The notes beneath the pieces are model-generated. The model saw nothing but the letters and a program-made list of their open reading frames with translations. It was not told the origin of the DNA and searched no databases. A stretch of 64,000 nucleotides of DNA, taken from the NCBI GenBank assembly GCA_003139095.1, contig PLHW01000062.1:159530-223529 (forward strand). Direction: 5' to 3'. The DNA comes from Acidobacteriaceae bacterium. GTDB taxonomy: Bacteria; Acidobacteriota; Terriglobia; Terriglobales; Acidobacteriaceae. The position numbers and the translations under genes were made by a program. Position 1 is the first letter of the stretch. Each line of letters starts with the position of its first letter. Of this stretch, positions 23,927-32,170 are shown one piece after another.

Positions 23927-26545
23927 TTGGCCATCAAACTGAAAATCCCGGGAGCACGCACTGGCAAAGCCGGCAGCAAGGGGCGCAGGCTGTCCAAAGA
24001 CCCGGTGGTGCATTATGCCTTCCTTGCCTTCCTAAGCGTGGCGCTGCTGGTGAGCGGAGTTTTTGCCTACTGGTATGTAAAGTACGACCGAATTATTGAA
24101 GAGCGATTCCGAGGACCGGTGTTTGCGACTTCGGCGACGATCTATGCCGGGCCGCAGGTGGTGCGGGTTGGGTCGAAGTACACGATTGCCGGGATAGCGA
24201 CGGAACTGCGGCGGGCCGGCTACAGCGAAAAAGAGGGCGAGTCGCCTCTCGGCAGCTTTCGCGCGCACGGCGGCAACATCGAAGTGATGCCGGGGCCGGA
24301 GTCGTATCACAGCCCGGAGCCGGCGACCATCACGGTGGCCGACGGCGCGGTCAGCGAAATCCTGAGCCGGTCGGCCGGCGATCTGGAGGCCTACGAGCTC
24401 GAGCCAGAACCCATCTCTTCTCTGTTCGACGCCGAACAGCGCTCCAAGCGCCAACTTGTGAAGTACGACGAAATTCCGAAAGTGATGGTCGAGGCGGTGA
24501 CCTCGATCGAAGACCGGCGCTTCTTCCAGCATGGCGGCGTGAATTTTATGCGACTGGTGGAGGCGGCATGGGTCGACGTCACCCATCAGCGGCACCAGCA
24601 GGGCGGATCGACGATTACGATGCAGCTTTCGCGCGCGTTCTTTCTGAGCCCGGAGAAGACGTTTAAGCGGAAGATGATCGAGATGCTGATCGCGGTGGAA
24701 CTGGAACAGAAGTTCACCAAGCAGCAGATCTTCGAGTTTTACGCTAACCGCGTCGATCTGGGGCAGCGCGGGTCGTTTACGATTTCCGGCCTGGCGGAGG
24801 GCGCGCATTCCTACTTCAATAAAGACCTGAAAGACATCACATTGCCCGAGGCGGCGCTGCTGGCGGGAATGATCCAGGCGCCGAGTTATCTGTCGCCCTA
24901 CCGGCATCCGGAGCGGGCGCTGGAACGGCGGAATACGGTGATCGAGGCAATGGTCGAGACCGGCGACATCACGCGCGCGCAAGCGGACAAGGCCAAAGCC
25001 ACACCGCTGAAACTGGCGCCTCCGAACGTGGAGGCGAGCGACGCGCCGTATTTTGTCGACATGGTGCGAGACACCGTGCTCAGCAAACTGAACGAACGCG
25101 AAATCAACGACCAGGAGTACCGCATCTATACGACGCTCGATCCGGACTTGCAGCGGGCGGCGGCGCAGGCGATCGAAGAGGGCACTAAGATTGTCGACGA
25201 GCAAGTCACCAGGATGCGCACGAGGCGCAAGCTGATTTCAAAGGGCAAGTACGAAACGACGGTGCTGCCCGGCCCGCAGGCGCAAATGGCGCTGGTGGCG
25301 ATGGACCCGCACACGGGCGAGATCAAGGCGCTGGTGGGTGGACGGAATTACGGGATGAGCCAGTTGAATCACGCGCTGGCCAAACGGCCGACCGGATCGA
25401 TCTTCAAGCCGTTTGTGTATGCGGCCGCGATGAACACGGCGATTGATGGATCGACCTCAGTGATTACGCCGGCGTCGCTGGTGGCGGATCAGCCGTCGAC
25501 GTTCGCCTATGGCGACCAGATTTACGAGCCGCGAAATTACAAAGAGGAGTATCACGGCGACGTGACGCTGCGCTATGCGCTGGCGCTCTCGCTGAATAAT
25601 GCGACGGTAAAGGTGGCCGAAGAAGTCGGATACGACAAAGTTGCGGAATTGGCCAGGGCGGCGGGAATTGCCTCGGTAAAGGCCACGCCGGCCATGGCGC
25701 TTGGCGCCTACGATGCGACGCCGGTGGATATGGCGGCGGCATACACTACGTTTGCCAACGGAGGCGTGCGGCTGTCGCCGCTGTTTGTCAACTCGGTGCG
25801 CAATTCCAAGGGCGACATTGTCGTGAACTTTGGCACCGACCGCAAAGAAGTGCTGGACCCGCGCGTTGCGTTTGTGATGACGACCATGCTGGAGGGGCCC
25901 GTCAACTTCGGCACGGCCTATGGTGTGCGGCAGCGCGGCTTTACCGCGCCGGCGGCGGGCAAGACTGGCAGCTCGCATGACGGCTGGTTTGCGGGCTATA
26001 CCAGCAACCTGCTGTGCATCGTGTGGGTGGGATACGACGATTACAGCGATCTGCGGCTGAGCGGAGCGCAAACGGCCGCGCCGATCTGGGCGGAGTTTAT
26101 GAAGAAGGCGATCGCGCTGCCTGAGTACGCCGATGTGAAGGACTTCCGGCAACCGGAAGGCGTGATCGACGTGCAACTCGACAAGGTCACGAACCGGCTG
26201 GCGACGCCCTCCTGCCCGGACGATTACACGATTGCCTTCGTCGCGGGAACGGAGCCGCGCGATACCTGCGATCAGCCGAGCGCGGTGCAAGGCTTCTTCT
26301 CGCGCATTTTTGGCGGAAGCCAGGAAAAGGCGCCGCTGCCGCCGCCGACCACCAATGGACCAACGACCGCGAATGCCGGGAACACGGAGGCGGCGGGCGG
26401 TGTCCAAAACGAACAAGAGGTGAAGAAGAAGAAAGGCATCTTTGGCAAGATTGCAGATGCGTTCCGGGGGGATGGCGGCCACAAGGATGACAAAAACGAC
26501 CCGGCAGCGTCTAAACCTGCGGCCAATGGAGCTCCACCTCCATAA
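23927..26545 (+). CDS. Class A penicillin-binding protein (PBP1A/1B type)
   Basis: 872 residues. A short basic cytoplasmic tail and one membrane segment (FLAFLSVALLVSGVFAYWY) precede a domain at about 60-140 that looks UB2H-like, as in PBP1B. The GT51 transglycosylase follows with EDRRFFQHGG and QGGSTITMQL around residues 190-230. The transpeptidase domain has the active-site S-x-x-K in TGSIFKP (about 490), S-L-N (about 555) and K-T-G (GKTGSS, about 680). It polymerises and cross-links peptidoglycan. The C-terminal 120 residues are low-complexity (P/T/N, then KKKKGIFGKIADAFRGDGG). Start is TTG 23927 with GGGAG about 12 nt upstream. A TPR protein gene follows 37 bp later. Confidence 0.95.
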   Translation: MAIKLKIPGARTGKAGSKGRRLSKDPVVHYAFLAFLSVALLVSGVFAYWYVKYDRIIEERFRGPVFATSATIYAGPQVVRVGSKYTIAGIATELRRAGYSEKEGESPLGSFRAHGGNIEVMPGPESYHSPEPATITVADGAVSEILSRSAGDLEAYELEPEPISSLFDAEQRSKRQLVKYDEIPKVMVEAVTSIEDRRFFQHGGVNFMRLVEAAWVDVTHQRHQQGGSTITMQLSRAFFLSPEKTFKRKMIEMLIAVELEQKFTKQQIFEFYANRVDLGQRGSFTISGLAEGAHSYFNKDLKDITLPEAALLAGMIQAPSYLSPYRHPERALERRNTVIEAMVETGDITRAQADKAKATPLKLAPPNVEASDAPYFVDMVRDTVLSKLNEREINDQEYRIYTTLDPDLQRAAAQAIEEGTKIVDEQVTRMRTRRKLISKGKYETTVLPGPQAQMALVAMDPHTGEIKALVGGRNYGMSQLNHALAKRPTGSIFKPFVYAAAMNTAIDGSTSVITPASLVADQPSTFAYGDQIYEPRNYKEEYHGDVTLRYALALSLNNATVKVAEEVGYDKVAELARAAGIASVKATPAMALGAYDATPVDMAAAYTTFANGGVRLSPLFVNSVRNSKGDIVVNFGTDRKEVLDPRVAFVMTTMLEGPVNFGTAYGVRQRGFTAPAAGKTGSSHDGWFAGYTSNLLCIVWVGYDDYSDLRLSGAQTAAPIWAEFMKKAIALPEYADVKDFRQPEGVIDVQLDKVTNRLATPSCPDDYTIAFVAGTEPRDTCDQPSAVQGFFSRIFGGSQEKAPLPPPTTNGPTTANAGNTEAAGGVQNEQEVKKKKGIFGKIADAFRGDGGHKDDKNDPAASKPAANGAPPP

Positions 26546-26582
26546 GGCGGTAATCACGTAACTCTGTTTCCAGGAGGTCGCT

Positions 26583-27419
26583 ATGCGGTCCTCGCAACTG
26601 GCAATGCCGTTCGGTATTGCGCTGTCCACTCTCGCTTGTCTTGTCCTGCTTTTTTCCATTGCCGCGCCGCTCGGTGCGCAAAATTCAGAACAACTCGAGG
26701 TCGGGCCGCCGCCGCTGCACCGCGTCGAACCGCCCGCGGCGGGCGCAACGGCTAAGGAACTCGAAATCCAGGGAGACGACCTGGAGTCGAACAAGAATTA
26801 CCTTGACGCCATTGACTATTACCAGGCAGCACTGAAAAAGGATCCTGCCAGCGCCGTGCTGGTGAACAAAGTGGGCATGTCGCAGTTGCTACTGCGGCGA
26901 TACAAAGATGCGCGCAAGAGTTTTGAGCGCGCCATCCGGCTGGACAAGAAATATGCCAACGCGTATGCGAACCTGGGCGTGGTGTATTACGAGGATGGAA
27001 GCTGCGGGAAGGCCGTTAAATATTATGATCTGGCGATTGGGCTCGACGGCGACGAGGCCGTTTTCTACAACAACCGGGCGGCGGCTTTGTTCGTCAAGAA
27101 GGATTTCGAGAAAGCGATGGCCGACTACAACAAGGCGCTGCAACTCGACCCGGATATTTTTGAGCGCGCTGTGCGCGGCGGCGGCGTGCAGGCCAAGCTG
27201 CCATCGCCGGAGGACATCGCCCACTATGACTATGTGCTGGCCAAGATTTACGCGCGCAATGGGGCGGCCGAGCGTTCCTTGCACTACTTAAAGAAGGCGA
27301 TGGAAGAGGGGTATAAAGACATCAAGGACGTGTATAAAGACAACGAGTTCAGTACGGTGCGGAAGGATCCGCGTTTTGCGGAGTTGATGGCGTCGAAGCC
27401 GGTGGTGCTCCAAAATTGA
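26583..27419 (+). CDS. Exported TPR protein
   Basis: 278 residues with a signal peptide (LSTLACLVLLFSIAAPLGA). From about residue 55 it has four to five TPR hairpins (KNYLDAIDYYQAALKKDPAS; RRYKDARKSFERAIRLDKKY; GSCGKAVKYYDLAIGLDGDE; KDFEKAMADYNKALQLDPDI; GAAERSLHYLKKAMEEGY). Such periplasmic TPR proteins are usually scaffolds. A near-perfect Shine-Dalgarno (AGGAGGT, 26572-26578) precedes the ATG by 4 nt. It lies 37 bp after the class A PBP and is probably co-transcribed, so a link to peptidoglycan synthesis is possible but unproven. The gene is convergent with kdsC. Confidence 0.85.
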   Translation: MRSSQLAMPFGIALSTLACLVLLFSIAAPLGAQNSEQLEVGPPPLHRVEPPAAGATAKELEIQGDDLESNKNYLDAIDYYQAALKKDPASAVLVNKVGMSQLLLRRYKDARKSFERAIRLDKKYANAYANLGVVYYEDGSCGKAVKYYDLAIGLDGDEAVFYNNRAAALFVKKDFEKAMADYNKALQLDPDIFERAVRGGGVQAKLPSPEDIAHYDYVLAKIYARNGAAERSLHYLKKAMEEGYKDIKDVYKDNEFSTVRKDPRFAELMASKPVVLQN

Positions 27420-27518
27420 TTGCCGAGAAAAATTTTTCCGGGCCGCGAAACTTTCCCGATGCGGCCGTGTTTGTGCCGATAACGCTCCTGAAAGCATAAC
27501 GGTGAGTAAGGAGAAACC

Positions 27519-27565
27519 CCCACCGGTTGCGAACCCGAGCACGCCCCAAGCAAGCAACCGGTGGG
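27519..27565. terminator. Perfect 12-bp inverted repeat between convergent genes
   Basis: CCCACCGGTTGC (27519-27530) pairs exactly with GCAACCGGTGGG (27554-27565) across a 23-nt loop. No T run follows, so it is not a classical rho-independent terminator, but its place 100 bp behind a stop codon in a convergent gap suggests an end-of-transcript structure or RNA-stability hairpin. Confidence 0.45.
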
Positions 27566-27574
27566 ATAAGAGAC

Positions 27575-27630
27575 AGGTTTCAAAGTTTCAAGGTCTGAAG
27601 GTTTCAAGGCCGGAAGGTCTTAAGGTCCAA
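27575..27630 (+). repeat. 8-bp tandem array, seven units
   Basis: Exact 8-bp register from 27575: AGGTTTCA, AAGTTTCA, AGGTCTGA, AGGTTTCA, AGGCCGGA, AGGTCTTA, AGGTCCAA. Consensus AGGTTTCA. Its reverse complement is the consensus of the array 27652-27723, so the two can fold on each other. Confidence 0.75.
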
Positions 27631-27651
27631 ACTTGTCCCGCTGCGCTCCAA

Positions 27652-27723
27652 GCCTTGAACTGTTAAAACTTTGAAACGTTGAAACTTTGAAGCCTTGAAA
27701 CCTTGGAGCATTGAAACCTTGAA
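27652..27723 (-). repeat. 8-bp tandem array, nine units, opposite orientation
   Basis: Nine 8-bp units from 27652, consensus ACCTTGAA (GCCTTGAA, CTGTTAAA, ACTTTGAA, ACGTTGAA, ACTTTGAA, GCCTTGAA, ACCTTGGA, GCATTGAA, ACCTTGAA). It is the reverse-complement register of the array 27575-27630, 21 bp away, and directly abuts the kdsC stop codon (27724-27726). Confidence 0.75.
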
Positions 27724-28347
27724 TCAACCGCGCTCTATATAATCCTCCACCGCTTTCTTCCATTTTCCTTGCGCTTTGAGGATGTATTCGACCGCGTCGC
27801 GCGCGGCGCCCTCGCCTCCGGCATGAGGAGTGATCCAATGCGCTTCGGCCTTCACTTCGGGCCGCGCGTTTTTCACCGCGATCGCCAGCCCGCACTTGCG
27901 CATCACCGGCAGGTCAATTACATCGTCCCCAACGAACGCCGCTTCCGCGGCGGCGATGCCGTCCTTATCGAGAATCTGGCGGAAGGCTCCAGCCTTGTCT
28001 TGAATGCCCTGATGCACGTGGTCCATCTTGAGGTCGCGCGCGCGCAGCGCCACCGTTTCCGAAACGCGCTTGGTGATCAATCCCGTCTTGATGCCCGCCA
28101 GCCGCGCCAGCGAAATCGCCGTGCCGTCGTGCGCGTGAAAGCCCTTCGCCTCAATCAGCGTTGTGCTCTGGAATCCGAAACCGCTCTCACCGGTCTTTTG
28201 GGCGGAGCGCTCCATAAGTGTGTTGGACGAGCCAGGGAGCGCCTGCGCGCCGCCGGGAGCGGGAAAAATCCAGATTTTGCCGTCGGTGAGAACGCCATCC
28301 ACATCGAAAAGGATGAGCTTGATTTTGCGCGCGCGAAGTTTTGACAT
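27724..28347 (-). CDS. kdsC: 3-deoxy-D-manno-octulosonate 8-phosphate phosphatase (HAD family), with insertion
   Basis: The HAD phosphatase that dephosphorylates KDO-8-P in lipopolysaccharide core synthesis. The nucleophile motif is LFDVDGVLTDG at about residue 13. Further family motifs follow: FHAHDGTAI (KdsC-type N-x-R-D-G region), GLITKRVSE, FVGDDVIDLPVM and CGLAIAVKNARPEVKAEAHW. There is no cap domain, as in tetrameric KdsC. The product has 207 residues against the usual 170-190 because of a stretch of about 34 residues rich in G/S/Q (residues 30-63) where the family has a short beta-hairpin. Start ATG 28347; the open frame continues upstream into argS antisense. It is divergent from argS. 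Confidence 0.88.
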   Translation of the reverse strand: MSKLRARKIKLILFDVDGVLTDGKIWIFPAPGGAQALPGSSNTLMERSAQKTGESGFGFQSTTLIEAKGFHAHDGTAISLARLAGIKTGLITKRVSETVALRARDLKMDHVHQGIQDKAGAFRQILDKDGIAAAEAAFVGDDVIDLPVMRKCGLAIAVKNARPEVKAEAHWITPHAGGEGAARDAVEYILKAQGKWKKAVEDYIERG

Positions 28348-28354
28348 CGGTCGA

Positions 28355-28383
28355 GATTCTAACATCCGCCTTTTGTTAGAATC
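28355..28383. promoter_or_regulatory. Symmetrical divergent promoter/operator, kdsC and argS
   Basis: GATTCTAAC (28355-28363) and GTTAGAATC (28375-28383) are a perfect 9-bp inverted repeat, centre 11 bp. Each arm contains TAGAAT, a five-of-six -10 box, pointing to kdsC on one strand and argS on the other. No good -35 was seen. Confidence 0.55.
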
Positions 28384-28413
28384 ACAGTTTCTCCAACAGT
28401 TCAGAGGAGGTCC

Positions 28414-30447
28414 TTGTACCAATACCTGGAAAGCCGTGTCAGCCAATCGGTGCGCGACTTTTTGCGCCGCGCATACCAGCTTGAAATAGCGACCCTGGTG
28501 GTGGAGCAGCCACCCAAGATCGAGTTTGGCGAATACGCGCTGCCCATCGCCTTTGAACTCGCGCGAAAGCTGCGGAAGGCGCCGCGCAAAATTGCCGAGG
28601 AGATTGTTGCCGGAATTGGCGCGGTGCCGGGCATCGCAGGCTTCGAAGTGGCGGGCGCGGGCTATATTAATGTGCGCGTAAATCGCGCGGAAGCCGCTGG
28701 CGCACTCGCCGCCGATCAAACTCCGCCCGTGCAGCAACCCGCGGGTAAAGTTCTGGTCGAGCATTCCAGCATCAATCCCAATAAGGCGGCGCATATTGGG
28801 CATTTGCGCAATGCCATTCTCGGCGACACGTTTGTCCGCCTGCTGCATTTTGCGGGCCGGGACGTGGATGTGCAGAATTACATCGACAATACCGGAGTTC
28901 AGGTCGCCGACGTGGTGGTTGGGTTTATGCACGTCGAGAAAAAATCGCGGGCGGAAATCGAGGCGCTCGCGTCCGCTCCCCATTTTGATTTTTATTGCTG
29001 GGATCTGTATGCGCGCGTTTCACGCTGGTACGAGGAGGACAAACAGAATCTCGCCGCCCGCGCCGCCGCTCTGCATGCCATCGAAGCCGGGAACAACGAG
29101 ACCGCGAAGATCGCGGAGCTGATCTCGATTGCCGTGCTTCGCCGTCATCTGGAGACGATGGAGCGGCTCGACATCGAGTACGACTTCCTGCCGCGCGAGA
29201 GTGAAATTCTTCGCCTGCACTTCTGGGATGCGGCCTTCGGCAAGCTCAAAGAAGCGGGCGTGCTGACTTTTGAAAACGAAGGCAAGAACAAGGGCTGCTG
29301 GATTATGCGGCGCGCGGGAACGGCAAAAACTGGAGCGGCGGAGAGCGCGGGGAAAAGCGGAGAGAGCGCGGAGACCGCAGAGGGCGCGGAGAAAATCTCC
29401 GAAGACGACCAGAAAGTAATCGTACGCTCGAACGGCACCGTGGGATACGTCGGCAAAGACATCGCTTATCACATGTGGAAGTTCGGCCTGCTGGGGCGCG
29501 ACTTCAGTTACCGGAAGTTTTTCCGCTATCCGAATGCGCACGAGTGCTGGATCTCGACGACCCCGAGCGATCCCGAGGCCGATAGCGAGCATCCGCATTT
29601 CGGGGACGTCGCGGAGATTTATAACGTGATCGACGCGCGGCAATCCGAGGCGCAGAACACCGTCATTGAGGCGCTGCGCGAACTGGGCCATGGCGAGGCT
29701 GCCGACCGCTATACGCATTTTTCCTACGAGATGGTGGCGCTTACGCCGCGCTGCGCCGCCGAAATGGGCTACGAACTGAGCGAAGAAGAGAAGGCGCGGC
29801 CGTGGATCGAGGTTTCCGGAAGAAAAGGGTTCGGCGTGAAAGCGGACGACCTGATCGATACGCTGATTGCCTCGGCCCGCAAGGAAGTCGACTCCCGCCA
29901 CCCCGAACTGAGCGATGCCGAGCGCGCCAGCATTGCCACGCAAATTGCCATTGGCGCGTTGCGTTACTTCATGCTCAAGTTCACGAAGCCGTCGGTGATT
30001 GCCTTCGACTTCAAGGATGCGCTCAGTTTTGAAGGCGAGACCGGACCGTATGCGCAATACGCCGTGGTGCGGGCGACGAATATTTTTCGCAAGGGCGGGC
30101 TGGATGCCGACAAATTTCTATCTGACTCGGCGGGCGGATTGTCGGCGGACGATCTTGCAAAGTACCTCGACGGCGAATCCGGCAATGGATTGTGGGAACT
30201 GTGGATGGCAGCCGCCAAAACTTCTTATGTGGTTGCGCAGTGCATCGCGACCACTGAGTCGGCTTATCTGGCAAAGCACGCCTTCCAACTGGCTCAACTT
30301 TTTAATGCGTTCTATCATCAGCATCCCATCCTGGCGGAGCCCGACGAGGCGCGAAAAAAATTCCTTCTGGCGACTGCGGCGGTGGTTCGCCGGGAACTCA
30401 TGCGCGTGTTGGCTGTGATGGGAATCACCGCGCCTCCGGTGATGTAG
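28414..30447 (+). CDS. argS: Arginyl-tRNA synthetase
   Basis: Class I synthetase charging tRNA-Arg. An N-terminal Add1-like domain (about 1-110) precedes the HIGH motif (NKAAHIGHLRNAILGD, about 125). The KMSKS-equivalent loop is GRKGFGVKADDLID near 470, and the C-terminal helical anticodon-binding DALR domain ends the protein (TSYVVAQCIATTESAYLAKHAFQLAQLFNAFYH). At 677 residues it exceeds the usual 550-600. A low-complexity stretch of about 30 residues (A/E/S/G/T) sits near 302-330, encoded by repeats of GCGGAGA-like purine-rich DNA at 29321-29402. Start is TTG 28414 behind GAGGAGG. The gene diverges from kdsC through a symmetrical inverted repeat. Confidence 0.95.
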   Translation: MYQYLESRVSQSVRDFLRRAYQLEIATLVVEQPPKIEFGEYALPIAFELARKLRKAPRKIAEEIVAGIGAVPGIAGFEVAGAGYINVRVNRAEAAGALAADQTPPVQQPAGKVLVEHSSINPNKAAHIGHLRNAILGDTFVRLLHFAGRDVDVQNYIDNTGVQVADVVVGFMHVEKKSRAEIEALASAPHFDFYCWDLYARVSRWYEEDKQNLAARAAALHAIEAGNNETAKIAELISIAVLRRHLETMERLDIEYDFLPRESEILRLHFWDAAFGKLKEAGVLTFENEGKNKGCWIMRRAGTAKTGAAESAGKSGESAETAEGAEKISEDDQKVIVRSNGTVGYVGKDIAYHMWKFGLLGRDFSYRKFFRYPNAHECWISTTPSDPEADSEHPHFGDVAEIYNVIDARQSEAQNTVIEALRELGHGEAADRYTHFSYEMVALTPRCAAEMGYELSEEEKARPWIEVSGRKGFGVKADDLIDTLIASARKEVDSRHPELSDAERASIATQIAIGALRYFMLKFTKPSVIAFDFKDALSFEGETGPYAQYAVVRATNIFRKGGLDADKFLSDSAGGLSADDLAKYLDGESGNGLWELWMAAAKTSYVVAQCIATTESAYLAKHAFQLAQLFNAFYHQHPILAEPDEARKKFLLATAAVVRRELMRVLAVMGITAPPVM

Positions 30448-30709
30448 GTCGCTCAGCCCGGGCCGAACCGTATAAAAATTCTACGGTCCGTATCGCCCTT
30501 GCCACGCCCGGCGCCGGGTTCTTATTCGCAGTCCTCTCGTAAATTATTGATAGTTAAGGTTCTTGCTCCGACTTGCGGCGGCCTGCGATTGGCATCCCTC
30601 GTGCTTTAATAATCATCGAGAGCAAGTTGGATTTGAGTCGTTTTTGTCTATAGGTTGTGGAGCAATGATTATGGCAGGGCAATTATTGGGGAAGGAGCCC
30701 CTCATCTCG

Positions 30710-31450
30710 ATGAAGCGAATTTCATTGACCCTCATGCTGGCATTGGCGGTTGCCGCATCGATCGGATGTACGACCAAGAATTATGTGCGTCAACAAACCA
30801 CGCCACTGATCAATAAGACGAACGAACTCGACGATCTGACGGCCAAGAATTCCCATGACATTAAAGACGTGGACCAGCGCGCGCAAGCCGGCGTGCAGGC
30901 TGCGCAAAATAGCGCAAACCAGGCCGACCAGAAAGCACTGGCAGCGAACGGCAGCGCGGAAAAGGCGCAAATGGCCGCCAATACTGCCGCGCAACGCGTC
31001 GACATGTTGACCAACACGGTCGTCAATCTGGATAACTATCGCCCGGTGGCCGAGACTTCGGTTCACTTCGGATTTAATAAAGATAATTTGACCAAGCAGG
31101 CCAAGGAAGCGATCGACCAGCTAGCGGCCAGCGTTGCCACCACCAAGGGGTATTTGATAACGGTGGAAGGCGCGACGGATTCAGTGGGCGGCGCCGACTA
31201 TAACTATGAATTGAGCCAGCGCCGCGCCGATGCGGTGATTCAGTACCTGGCGGCGGAGAAGAACATTCCGGCCTACAAGATTTACCTGATTGGTCTCGGC
31301 AAGGATAAGCCGGTGGACTCGAATAGCACTTCCGCTGGCCGCGCGAAGAATCGGCGCGTCGATATCCGCCTGATGACGAACACGGGCGCATCGCAGCAGA
31401 CGCCGGCGGAGGCAACGCCCACGGCGAGCGCGAATCCCCCGTCACTATAA
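30710..31450 (+). CDS. OmpA-family lipoprotein (Pal-like)
   Basis: 246 residues from ATG 30710 (GGAG about 13 nt upstream). The N-terminus is a lipoprotein signal (MKRISLTLMLALAVAASIGC, lipobox S-I-G-C). A long alanine/glutamine-rich helix follows (about 25-110, with repeated AQNSANQADQKALAANGSAEKAQ-type heptads) and probably forms a coiled coil. Residues about 115-225 form an OmpA-like peptidoglycan-binding domain (VHFGFNKDNLTKQAKEAIDQL, GATDSVGGADYNYELSQRRADAV, GLGKDKPVDSN...AKNRRVDI) with the diagnostic NxxLSxxRA-type block. It anchors the outer membrane to peptidoglycan. A strong terminator follows at 31483. Confidence 0.9.
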   Translation: MKRISLTLMLALAVAASIGCTTKNYVRQQTTPLINKTNELDDLTAKNSHDIKDVDQRAQAGVQAAQNSANQADQKALAANGSAEKAQMAANTAAQRVDMLTNTVVNLDNYRPVAETSVHFGFNKDNLTKQAKEAIDQLAASVATTKGYLITVEGATDSVGGADYNYELSQRRADAVIQYLAAEKNIPAYKIYLIGLGKDKPVDSNSTSAGRAKNRRVDIRLMTNTGASQQTPAEATPTASANPPSL

Positions 31451-31482
31451 AAGCTTCCCTCCTCCCCGGAGGTTTGCCAAAA

Positions 31483-31515
31483 CAGGCCGTCAGCAATTGG
31501 CGGCCTGATTTTTTT
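31483..31515 (+). terminator. Rho-independent terminator of the OmpA-like gene
   Basis: CAGGCCG (31483-31489) and CGGCCTG (31501-31507) form a 7-bp stem around an 11-nt loop, followed by A and seven T's (31509-31515). Confidence 0.85.
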
Positions 31516-31576
31516 GGGCGGGCCTGTTTTTCTTCGCGCCCGGGGAATACGCTGCCGAACGCGCTAAAATCAATAA

Positions 31577-32110
31577 GTGCGGATTGCGTTGCTAGTTATC
31601 GCCTTGCTCTTGACCCCATTCCTGGCGGCGCAGAATTCCTCCAGCCAGTCGCCCGCGGCGTCCGCGTCGGGTCAATCGGCCGCGCCGCCCGACGACTCTC
31701 AGGAAAGTTCCAGCCGTGACACGCGCATTGACACCACCCCTCCCAAGGACGATGCCAAGAATCATCCCAATAGCGACGCCGCGGTCGAGGACCTGGCACC
31801 ACCGCCGTCCGACTCCTCCGATGTGCAGGAGTTCCATCCCTGGAATCCGTACAAGGCGCAGAAAGACATTGAAGTCGGGGATTTCTATTACCGGAGGAGA
31901 AACTACAAAGCCGCGCTCGATCGCTACAAGGAAGCTCTCTATTACAAGGAGAAGGACGCGGTCGCGACGTTTCGGGCCGGCGAATGCGAAGCAAAGTTGG
32001 GAGACAAGGCCGAAGCGCGAAAATACTACGAACAATATTTGAAGATCCTGCCCGAAGGCCCGCTCGCTAAAGAGGCGCGGGCGTCGCTGGAAAAGATGGC
32101 GAAAAACTGA
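31577..32110 (+). CDS. Exported protein with C-terminal TPR/helical hairpins
   Basis: 177 residues from GTG 31577. A signal peptide (IALLVIALLLTPFLAA) is followed by about 80 residues of S/D/P/A-rich linker, and then by two to three TPR-like hairpins from about residue 90 (YKAQKDIEVGDFYYRRRNYKAALDRYKEALYYKEKDAVATFRAGECEAKLGDKAEARKYYEQYLKIL). The repeat segment resembles the lipoprotein assembly type YfiO/BamD TPRs or YbgF C-terminal repeats only in outline; BamD has a lipobox cysteine, which is absent here. It follows the OmpA lipoprotein by 126 bp. Function unknown. Confidence 0.75.
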   Translation: MRIALLVIALLLTPFLAAQNSSSQSPAASASGQSAAPPDDSQESSSRDTRIDTTPPKDDAKNHPNSDAAVEDLAPPPSDSSDVQEFHPWNPYKAQKDIEVGDFYYRRRNYKAALDRYKEALYYKEKDAVATFRAGECEAKLGDKAEARKYYEQYLKILPEGPLAKEARASLEKMAKN

Positions 32111-32170
32111 GCGGCAGTGAATCGCTTATCGAGTCCGACCATCTTCTTGCCGCAAATTTCTTGCCGCGAA

